NCBI GenBank assembly: GCA_003483675.1
Contig: DMYK01000416.1
Coordinates: 1 to 6,249, forward strand
DNA from: Microcoleaceae cyanobacterium UBA11344
GTDB lineage: Bacteria > Cyanobacteriota > Cyanobacteriia > Cyanobacteriales > Microcoleaceae
DNA: 6,249 nt
Direction: 5' to 3'
Both the position numbers and the translations under genes were made by a program. The notes beneath the pieces were generated by a model. It searched no databases and was not told the origin of the DNA. It saw nothing but the letters and a program-made list of their open reading frames with translations. Of this stretch, positions 1-4,972 are shown one piece after another (the stretch's first letter is position 1; each line of letters begins with the position of its first letter).

Positions 1-846
1 CTTGAGTACAGTATTTTTGGCTATCCAGTAGATACAGCAACTCCACCTTTTGACAAACCTCTAATTATTGCTGGCAAAACTTTTCATTCTCGCTTAATGA
101 CTGGTACGGGAAAATATCGCAGCATTGCAGAAATGCAGCAAAGTGTCAATGCTAGTAGGTGCGAAATTGTGACTGTAGCTGTGCGGCGAGTGCAAACAAA
201 TGCTCCCGGACATGAAGGATTGGCGGAAGCTCTGGATTGGACTAAAATTTGGATGCTGCCAAATACTGCGGGTTGTCAAACTGCGGATGAGGCGATTAGA
301 GTGGCTCGTTTGGGTAGAGAAATGGCGAAACTTTTAGGCCAGGAAGACAATAATTTTGTCAAGTTAGAAGTGATTCCTGATGCTAAATATTTGCTGCCAG
401 ATCCGATCGGCACTTTAGAAGCAGCAACACAATTAGTCAAAGAAGGTTTTGCCGTTTTGCCTTACATCAATGCCGATCCCCTGCTAGCCAAACGTTTAGA
501 AGAAGTTGGCTGTGCGACAGTCATGCCTTTAGGTTCGCCGATCGGCTCTGGACAAGGAATCAACAATGCTGCCAATATTAAAATAATTATTGACACGGTG
601 AAGATTCCTGTGGTAGTGGATGCGGGGATCGGAACGCCCAGCGAAGCGGCTCAAGCCATGGAAATGGGCGCCGACGCACTGTTAATCAATTCGGCGATCG
701 CCAATGCCCAAAATTCCCCAGCAATGGCAAAAGCAATGGGAATGGCGGCAGAAGCGGGGCGTTTAGCGTACTTAGCAGGCAGAATGCCAGTTAAAGATTA
801 TGCGATCGCCTCGTCTCCCGAAACAGGTACGATCGCCTCAAAATAG
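1..846 (+). CDS. thiG: Thiazole synthase ThiG (5' partial), probably the C-terminal domain of a ThiO/ThiG fusion
   Basis: ThiG condenses 1-deoxy-D-xylulose 5-phosphate, dehydroglycine and the ThiS thiocarboxylate sulfur into the thiazole phosphate moiety of thiamin in the cytoplasm. The frame is open from base 1 with no ATG, GTG or TTG before the ATG at 97. That ATG lies inside the conserved block [12 protein letters not shown], so it is not the start and the gene is cut by the window edge. The (beta/alpha)8-barrel core is complete. The Schiff-base lysine is at 361-363 in VKLEVIPD, with the conserved Glu two residues later. The conserved Asp of VVVDAGIG is 86 residues after the lysine, the same spacing as Lys96 and Asp182 in Bacillus subtilis Thi[10 protein letters not shown] is the phosphate-binding loop region. 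At least 32 residues precede codon 97, about 15-20 more than stand-alone ThiG usually has. Several cyanobacteria carry a ThiO (glycine oxidase)-ThiG fusion, so this is probably one, but the ThiO part is not visible. The last codons contain HIP1 octamers (694, 802). Confidence 0.95.
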   Translation, partial: LEYSIFGYPVDTATPPFDKPLIIAGKTFHSRLMTGTGKYRSIAEMQQSVNASRCEIVTVAVRRVQTNAPGHEGLAEALDWTKIWMLPNTAGCQTADEAIRVARLGREMAKLLGQEDNNFVKLEVIPDAKYLLPDPIGTLEAATQLVKEGFAVLPYINADPLLAKRLEEVGCATVMPLGSPIGSGQGINNAANIKIIIDTVKIPVVVDAGIGTPSEAAQAMEMGADALLINSAIANAQNSPAMAKAMGMAAEAGRLAYLAGRMPVKDYAIASSPETGTIASK

Positions 847-874
847 CTTCCCGAAATTTCCAGGTCACTTTTTT

Positions 875-889
875 GGTAAAGTTGTAAAC
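875..889 (+). promoter_or_regulatory. Possible HLR1-like direct repeat upstream of psb34
   Basis: Two GTAAA pentamers start 8 bp apart (876 and 884). On the opposite strand they read TTTACA-AC-TTTACC. This resembles the HLR1 element bound by RpaB at high-light genes, which is a pair of TTACA-containing direct repeats. The published HLR1 period is about 10 bp, so the 8-bp period here is a poor fit. It lies 27 bp upstream of the psb34 start, where an operator would be plausible. Low confidence: an AT-rich leader can produce this by chance. Confidence 0.2.
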
Positions 890-915
890 ATCAAAAATAT
901 TAAGGATTGTGACTG

Positions 916-1083
916 ATGCCTTACATCAACGATGACGATGGACGCCTGAACAACTTTGCCAAAGAGCCGAAGGTGTATAAAGCAGAATATCCCGACAAGA
1001 AACAGCAGCGGAACTACATCATCCTAGGCGTTGCTGGGGCAATGTTAGTTGCCTTATTGGTGTTTGTGGCTGCTTCTGTGTAA
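916..1083 (+). CDS. psb34: Photosystem II assembly protein Psb34 (ssl1498 family)
   Basis: A 55-residue protein starting MPYINDDDGRLNNFAKEPKVY. The GRLNNFAxEPKVY block is the signature of the ssl1498/Psb34 family, small one-helix proteins related in their N-terminal arm to the high-light-inducible proteins. Psb34 is known to bind CP47 in photosystem II assembly intermediates at the thylakoid membrane. Residues 1-32 are charged and probably face the cytoplasm; residues 34-55 (YIILGVAGAMLVALLVFVAA) form a single C-terminal transmembrane helix. There is no cleavable signal peptide. The ATG at 916 is supported by an AAGGA ribosome binding site at 902-906, 9 bases upstream. The length is normal for the family. 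The gene follows thiG after a 69-bp gap. It could be read through from thiG, but the AT-rich leader suggests its own promoter. A strong terminator follows. Confidence 0.9.
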   Translation: MPYINDDDGRLNNFAKEPKVYKAEYPDKKQQRNYIILGVAGAMLVALLVFVAASV

Positions 1084-1139
1084 AAACTGGGCTAAGATTC
1101 AAAGCTGCTTCCAATCACAACTTTAAATAATCCTTGACT

Positions 1140-1182
1140 AAACCATGTTTCGCAATTAATGGAAACATGGTTTTTTGTGTTT
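1140..1182 (+). terminator. Intrinsic terminator of psb34
   Basis: A perfect 12-bp stem, AAACCATGTTTC (1140-1151) with GAAACATGGTTT (1162-1173), has a 10-base loop and runs into the T-rich tail TTTTTTGTGTTT (1171-1182). It lies 57 bp after the psb34 stop codon in the correct orientation. On the minus strand there is no comparable T-tract, so it should act mainly on plus-strand transcripts. Confidence 0.85.
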
Positions 1183-1288
1183 CAATAAAAGCAGGGATTT
1201 GCGACATTCCTGAACCTCGTCGCGCGAGCTGAAAAACTAAATAAGACAAACCCCAGAGGCTTCCCCATGTAATTAATCAGACTGGCTT

Positions 1289-1699
1289 TTGATACTCCCC
1301 AGCCCGCTCCGGGACGGGGATTCTTAAAGAGTCCAAATGCGAACCTTTAAAGGCGAAATCAAAGCGCCCCTACCCACTCAGCTTGGACAAATCCAAACCT
1401 TGCGTATACTTTTAGCTTTTTTACGCTTTCCGAGTCCATCACTTAGCCTGAGATAGGTACGCTCAACAACCTGCCTTTTGTTTGCCCTTTAACTATTCCG
1501 AATCAAGTCGGAGCTGTCCGTTGCCGGGATTGCACCGTACTAGGATGTTTCAACGCGCAGATGGTTATTCTTACTTGCTGCTCCCATAATACCAAATATT
1601 GAAGGCGGCTGTCACGCTCGCGTAGTCGAATGTGTTGAAACGGCTGCCGACTTCTCCCCAGGTCCTTAGCCCGGGGCTTGCGTCTCGCTCTTCGGTCAC
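1289..1699 (-). mobile_element. ORF-less IS200/IS605-type remnant carrying a structured RNA
   Basis: Read on the minus strand, the segment ends in a GC-rich hairpin (1297-1319: CCCC, G-U pair, one mismatch, CCCG, a 3-base GAG loop, then the complementary arm) followed by GGGGAGTATCAA. This matches the form of IS200/IS605 right ends, where AAGAATCCCC, a hairpin, GGGGAG and a TCAA-like cleavage site follow the nuclease gene. Two smaller hairpins lie upstream: TTGGA/TCCAA (1383-1396) and GCGTA/TACGC (1402-1426). The 5' half is a structured RNA described separately. No tnpA, tnpB or iscB reading frame remains in any frame. The 5' boundary is placed at GTGA (1699-1696) because HEARO elements are reported to follow ATGA or GTGA; this is inference. 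Y1-transposase elements make no target duplication, so none is expected. It could instead be a decayed TnpB element or a group II intron fragment. Confidence 0.5.
1505..1695 (-). ncRNA. HEARO/omegaRNA-like structured RNA (IscB-associated type)
   Basis: Three helices can be paired by eye on the minus strand. (1) A 7-bp outer helix, bases 1653-1647 (AAGTCGG) with 1511-1505 (CCGACTT), can be extended by three more pairs across a bulge. (2) Nested inside it, an 8-bp perfect helix joins 1641-1634 (GTTTCAAC) to 1554-1547 (GTTGAAAC). (3) A local hairpin 5' of both, CCCCGGG (1676-1670) with CCTGGGG (1662-1656), has a 7-base loop. A further bulged pairing TGGTATT/AATAACCA lies inside helix 2, and ACG-CGAG-CGT forms a small tetraloop hairpin. 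The helices are mutually compatible, as expected of a folded RNA rather than random DNA. The layout and the sequences around GAAGTCGG and GCGTTGAAAC remind me of HEARO RNAs, the omegaRNA scaffolds encoded 5' of iscB, which also occur as stand-alone copies in cyanobacteria. That assignment is from memory of the family; the pairing is seen directly. Confidence 0.5.
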
Positions 1700-1781
1700 A
1701 AACATAAAATTGCCTAGCTAAAATCTACTATTCTCAGGTCATCATCGGTGCGTTTCACTGTCCTCCGGGTCGAGTTGCTCG

Positions 1782-1795
1782 CGATCGGCCGATCG
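1782..1795. other. Perfect 14-bp palindrome containing two CGATCG boxes
   Basis: CGATCGGCCGATCG reads identically on both strands and sits about 60 bp upstream of the TPR gene. It is formed by two CGATCG cores (HIP1-like) meeting head to head. It may simply reflect HIP1-type sequence bias, or it could be a dimeric protein binding site for the gene downstream. I see no clear -35/-10 pair next to it. Confidence 0.4.
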
Positions 1796-1800
1796 GGATT

Positions 1801-1842
1801 TCAAATCTCAAATCTCAAATCTCAAATCTCAAATCTCAAATA
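1801..1842 (+). repeat. Tandem heptanucleotide repeat (TCAAATC x5 plus TCAAATA)
   Basis: Five perfect TCAAATC units are followed by one TCAAATA unit with no interruption. The tract ends 8 bp before the GTG at 1851 and 11 bp before the ATG at 1854, and so occupies the position where a Shine-Dalgarno sequence would lie; none is visible. It is of the STRR (short tandemly repeated repetitive) type known from filamentous cyanobacteria. Unit number could vary by slippage and would change the length of the untranslated leader. Confidence 0.95.
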
Positions 1843-1853
1843 GCCTGACTGTG

Positions 1854-4070
1854 ATGTCTATTCCTTTCCCAAAAGTTTCTAGCTCGAACCAGCAGATTTA
1901 CCAACGCTTGAAACAGGCACTTGAACTGAATTTGCGCCGTCAAATTTTTATCGCCGCCTGCGATGACTTGCGCTTGCGGGACTGTCTAGCAGCCCGTTTA
2001 GAGGCAGAATTAGCAGCCCCAGAAACAGGGGAAAGTTCTCGCTCTTCGATCGACTATCCCCGATTTGTCAGTTTGGAACTCAACCTCAGCGATCCCAATC
2101 CTTGGGGGGCGATCGCCTGGTGGCTAAACGAACACGCACCAGCCTCAAATGCGCGCAGCTACAGCCGCTTACCGGGATTCCAAATTCTCGGAACCGAACA
2201 CTTGACACGCCAGCCAGCAGCCATACAGTGGTCGTTCCTGAGCTATTTGAGGGACATCGAAGCATACTTGCAAATGTCGGAGTCTACTCTGCTGCTGTGG
2301 GTGTCGCGACCTTGGCTAAGTTCGATCGAGTCCTCAGCCCCGGAATTTTGGCAATGGCGCACCGGAATATTTGAGTTTGAAGGCGAACCAACTCCCGCCC
2401 AGGGAGACTTGGGAGACTCCGATGACAACGGAGATTTGGGAGACTTACCAGACAAGGGAGACTTGGGCGATCGACTTTTAAGCTCTGCTTTTTCGGGACA
2501 ATTCCCCATCCCCAATTCCCCATCCCCAATTCCCCATCCTCAATCCCCAATTCCCAACCCTAAATCTATTGAACTAGCAGATTTGGTACTAGGAGCGGCT
2601 TCGGTGGAATTGGAATCAGAACAGACCGCATCGGGGGAAAATTTTCTGCCGCTGCAAATCCTACAATATATCGAACTGCTGCAAGAACATCAGTGTTGCT
2701 CCGAAGCTTTGGCTTTGGCTTATCAAGGTTTGGGGAATTTTTACCGCGATCGCATTCTACCCTCCGACTCGGACGGACAAAACCTGATCGTCGCCATTCG
2801 TGCGTTTGAGCAAGTAATTTTCTACCTCAATCTCGATCGCCCCTCCCAGGAAAATCCACAACACACTCCCGAATGCGATCGACTAATTGCCGAATTGAAA
2901 CAAAACTTAACTCAATACCCTTTACAGTCAAATAGCCTAGCGCCAATGGCCGATCTACTCAACGACCTCGGCACTCTCTACTGGATGCGATCGCACGCCT
3001 CAAGAAGCCATCCCGAAGGGAATCCCACAGTCGGCGACCCCACCCTTGATACCGTACAGTCCCTCGAACGCAGTATCGCCCTCTACCGAGAAGGTTTGAA
3101 CAAAATAGATGTCGCAGCCACACCCCATTGCCGCGCCTTATTAAACAAAAATCTGGGAATCGCCTCGGCGGATTTAGCCCGCTATCAAGACAAGACAGAA
3201 AACTTGCAGCAAGCGGTTGTGGCCTACCAGCAAGCGCTGCTGAATCTAGACCGCTGGGCCGATCCCCAACAGTACGCAGCAGCTCAGAATAATTTGGCAA
3301 CAGTATACTGGAATTTAGCTCAAGACGGTCAGCCGATCATACATCTCAAAAGCGCGATCGCAGCTTACACCCAAGCACTCTCCTGCTACAGTCCCGAACG
3401 AGAACCCCTCAACTATGCCAAAGCCCACAACAACATCGGCACAGCCTGCTGGAACCTCGCCCAGCACGAACCCTCAGAAATCTTGCTCGTCAGAGCGATC
3501 GCCTCCTATCGCGAAGCCTTGAAATACCGCACGCGAGAATTAGTACCCGCCTATGCCGCAGCCACCCAGAACAATCTCGCCACCGCCTATTGGCATTTGG
3601 CGAACCAGCAACAGCACTCATCCAGCAGGCTCGCATCTTTGCAGCAGGCGATTTTGGCCTACGAAACATCCCTGGATATCGCCGGAGAGATCGATCGAAC
3701 CCAACTCACCTTTGACATCTTAGCCACCCGCAACAATCTAGGACTAGCCCACTATCAACTAGCCACAGACCCAGATTTCGCGTCAGACAAAGCCGCACAG
3801 ACAAGCCATCTAGAAGCAGCACTGCACCACCAGTTGCAAGTCTGCGCCACATGGGGAAAATATCTTCAAGACAAAGGGTTAACATATGGGGATAAACTCA
3901 AGCTACAAGACTCAGGCAACTCCCAAGCTGCTGATTCCCGACAAACAGCTTTGAGCTATATTGTCAAAACGATTCGAGCTTTCTATAGTGAATGTGGGCT
4001 GCAAGGTCAAAATTTAGCCTTATCCAAAGTTCCCGGAGATTTATTACCTGAAATCTTGCGCAGGCTATAA
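1854..4070 (+). CDS. TPR-repeat protein with a degenerate AAA/STAND-like N-terminal domain
   Basis: A 738-residue cytoplasmic protein of unknown function. Residues 1-180 form a conserved domain. FFxWR-like motifs such as APEFWQWRTGIFEFEGEP, preceded by ESTLLLWVSRPWL, recall the AAA/STAND modules of bacterial TPR proteins, but no Walker A (GxxxxGKT) is present where expected near QIFIAACDDLRLRD. Residues 181-240 are a low-complexity linker built from two DNA repeats (described separately). Residues about 265-655 are helical repeats with the recurring motif NNLAxxYWxLA at about 431, 478, 526, 573 and 627, plus LNDLGTLYWM at 369. Spacing is 47-54 residues, longer than a classical 34-residue TPR and like the repeats in many cyanobacterial CHAT/NB-ARC proteins. 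Residues 655-738 are a non-repeat C-terminal cap. No signal peptide or membrane segment is seen. The start is either ATG 1854 or the adjacent GTG 1851; I prefer ATG, and neither has a clear ribosome binding site. It may scaffold a signalling complex with the downstream response regulator (inference). Confidence 0.85.
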   Translation: MSIPFPKVSSSNQQIYQRLKQALELNLRRQIFIAACDDLRLRDCLAARLEAELAAPETGESSRSSIDYPRFVSLELNLSDPNPWGAIAWWLNEHAPASNARSYSRLPGFQILGTEHLTRQPAAIQWSFLSYLRDIEAYLQMSESTLLLWVSRPWLSSIESSAPEFWQWRTGIFEFEGEPTPAQGDLGDSDDNGDLGDLPDKGDLGDRLLSSAFSGQFPIPNSPSPIPHPQSPIPNPKSIELADLVLGAASVELESEQTASGENFLPLQILQYIELLQEHQCCSEALALAYQGLGNFYRDRILPSDSDGQNLIVAIRAFEQVIFYLNLDRPSQENPQHTPECDRLIAELKQNLTQYPLQSNSLAPMADLLNDLGTLYWMRSHASRSHPEGNPTVGDPTLDTVQSLERSIALYREGLNKIDVAATPHCRALLNKNLGIASADLARYQDKTENLQQAVVAYQQALLNLDRWADPQQYAAAQNNLATVYWNLAQDGQPIIHLKSAIAAYTQALSCYSPEREPLNYAKAHNNIGTACWNLAQHEPSEILLVRAIASYREALKYRTRELVPAYAAATQNNLATAYWHLANQQQHSSSRLASLQQAILAYETSLDIAGEIDRTQLTFDILATRNNLGLAHYQLATDPDFASDKAAQTSHLEAALHHQLQVCATWGKYLQDKGLTYGDKLKLQDSGNSQAADSRQTALSYIVKTIRAFYSECGLQGQNLALSKVPGDLLPEILRRL
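2403..2470 (+). repeat. 27-nt in-frame repeat encoding GDLGD blocks
   Basis: GGAGACTTGGGAGAC-like units begin at 2403, 2430 and 2457, exactly 27 bp apart. They encode GDLGD-SDDN, GDLGD-LPDK and GDLGD-R inside the linker of the TPR protein (from residue 184). The core is conserved at the DNA level, with only one or two changes per copy, while the spacers differ. The 27-bp period keeps the reading frame, so gain or loss of a unit would lengthen or shorten the acidic linker by nine residues. Confidence 0.85.
2504..2566 (+). repeat. STRR1-like heptanucleotide array inside a coding region
   Basis: Nine consecutive 7-base units, in order: CCCCATC, CCCAATT, CCCCATC, CCCAATT, CCCCATC, CTCAATC, CCCAATT, CCCAACC, CTAAATC. 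They resemble the STRR1 family (CCCCARTCCCCART) described from filamentous cyanobacteria. The array encodes a proline-rich linker in the TPR protein (PIPNSPSPIPHPQSPIPNPKS). Nine heptamers equal 63 bp, so the frame is preserved; loss or gain of one unit would shift it. Confidence 0.9.
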
Positions 4071-4162
4071 CCATTAAAAACTCAATTTTTCCGAGGTTTG
4101 TATCCAGTTTATATTACTATGTCTAAATATTCTTGCCTAATTCTTCAAGCAAAGTTGTGGTC

Positions 4163-4855
4163 ATGGCCCCTGTAAAAATCCTTGTGGTTGATGACGACCC
4201 GGCAATCCGAAATTTACTTCATCGTTTTTTAAGCCAGCAAGGTTATCAAGTTGAGTCTGGCCAGGACGGTCAGACTGGTCTGGAATTATTTGAGCAACTC
4301 AATCCTGACTTAGTAGTTCTGGATTTAAATTTACCCGACACCACTGGCTACAAACTGTGTCAAGAAATGCAAAGCCGCACGGGCGTGTTTGTGTTAATGC
4401 TGACCAGCCGAAACGATGAAGCTGACAAAATGAAAGGGTTTGCCGAAGGTGCTGACGACTACATTACTAAACCCTTCAGTCTCGTAGAGATTGGAGCTCG
4501 CATAGCAGCTATTTTGAAACGCAAGCGCATTGTTACTTCCGCAGAACAACAAAGCCTGGTTTTTGGACAGCTACAGATAGATCCCGTCCGCCGCGAGGTG
4601 ATTCTGGGCAATCAAATAGTTGCTTTGAGTGCTTTAGAATTCGACCTGCTGTACTGTTTGGCCAGCAAGCCCGGTCGCGTTTGGAGGCGATCGGAACTGC
4701 TGCATGAAGTGTGGGACTACGAGTATGTAGGAGCCGATCGCGTGGTGGATGTCCATATCGGTCAAATTCGCCGCAAAATAGAACTCGATGCCAATCAAAA
4801 TCCCATGATTCAAACCGTCCGCGGCGTGGGTTACAAATTTGAGGCAACAACCTAG
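4163..4855 (+). CDS. OmpR/PhoB-family two-component response regulator
   Basis: A 230-residue DNA-binding response regulator. The receiver domain (residues 4-120) has the acidic pocket D10-D12, phosphoacceptor D54 in VVLDLNLPD, T81 and K103 followed by P104, so all catalytic positions are intact. The winged-helix effector (about 131-228) has the recognition helix around RVVDVHIGQIRRKIE and the C-terminal wing TVRGVGYKF. It would be phosphorylated by a histidine kinase not present here, then bind promoter DNA as a dimer. I cannot assign it to RpaA, RpaB or another named regulator. The frame extends upstream to a TTG at 4133, adding MPNSSSKVVV, which is not typical receiver sequence. I chose ATG 4163, which gives the usual MAPVKILVVDDD start; no strong ribosome binding site precedes either. 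It begins 92 bp after the TPR gene on the same strand, so co-transcription is possible. Confidence 0.92.
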   Translation: MAPVKILVVDDDPAIRNLLHRFLSQQGYQVESGQDGQTGLELFEQLNPDLVVLDLNLPDTTGYKLCQEMQSRTGVFVLMLTSRNDEADKMKGFAEGADDYITKPFSLVEIGARIAAILKRKRIVTSAEQQSLVFGQLQIDPVRREVILGNQIVALSALEFDLLYCLASKPGRVWRRSELLHEVWDYEYVGADRVVDVHIGQIRRKIELDANQNPMIQTVRGVGYKFEATT

Positions 4856-4902
4856 GGATTAATGGCGGGTATATTTGGAATTGACCGAAAGCAATTGGTT
4901 TC

Positions 4903-4936
4903 GCGACCCCCGGATCGATCGGAGGTCGCATTTTCT
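4903..4936 (+). terminator. Probable intrinsic terminator after the response regulator gene
   Basis: GCGACCCCC (4903-4911) pairs with GGAGGTCGC (4921-4929) in a 9-bp stem with one C-A mismatch and a 9-base loop, followed by ATTTTCTTC. It lies 47 bp after the response regulator stop, between the convergent genes. The T-tail exists only on the plus strand, so it fits the response regulator better than hemY. The loop contains GATCGATC, which is self-complementary. Confidence 0.6.
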
Positions 4937-4948
4937 TCAATCCAACAT

Positions 4949-4969
4949 CCCAAAACTCAAAACCAAAAT
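4949..4969. repeat. Short degenerate heptamer tract
   Basis: CCCAAAA, CTCAAAA and CCAAAAT follow one another in 7-base steps just beyond the hemY stop codon. It resembles the heptameric tracts seen elsewhere in the window, but three imperfect units are a weak case, and a simple A-rich spacer would look similar. Confidence 0.25.
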
Positions 4970-4972
4970 CAC

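Noticed and set aside
1115..1276. Minus-strand open stretch of 53 codons ending KHGLVKDYLKL
   Set aside because: It looks somewhat protein-like but overlaps the psb34 terminator, another frame over the same bases is also open, and I recognise no family. A chance opening of this length is not rare.
1501..1560. Possible group II intron domain V in the gap
   Set aside because: A string resembling GTACGGT is present, but the required 34-nt domain V hairpin with its AGC triad and GNRA-type loop cannot be formed, and no intron ends are seen.
1703..1731. Sigma-70 promoter for the TPR gene (TTGCCT and TACTAT)
   Set aside because: The spacing between the boxes is only 10 bp and no better pair is visible.
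1801..1842. CRISPR array
   Set aside because: The repeats are 7 bp and directly adjacent with no spacers; this is a simple tandem repeat.
2243..2550. Minus-strand ORFs across the linker of the TPR gene
   Set aside because: They are translations of the DNA repeats (serine/proline/lysine periodic peptides) opposite a well-supported gene.
4133..4162. TTG start extending the response regulator by ten residues
   Set aside because: The added residues are not receiver-like, TTG is a rarer start and no ribosome binding site favours it; ATG 4163 gives the standard N-terminus.
4119..4175. 18-codon upstream ORF (ATG at 4119) overlapping the response regulator start
   Set aside because: No ribosome binding site and no leader-peptide features such as runs of regulatory codons; short ATG frames are common.
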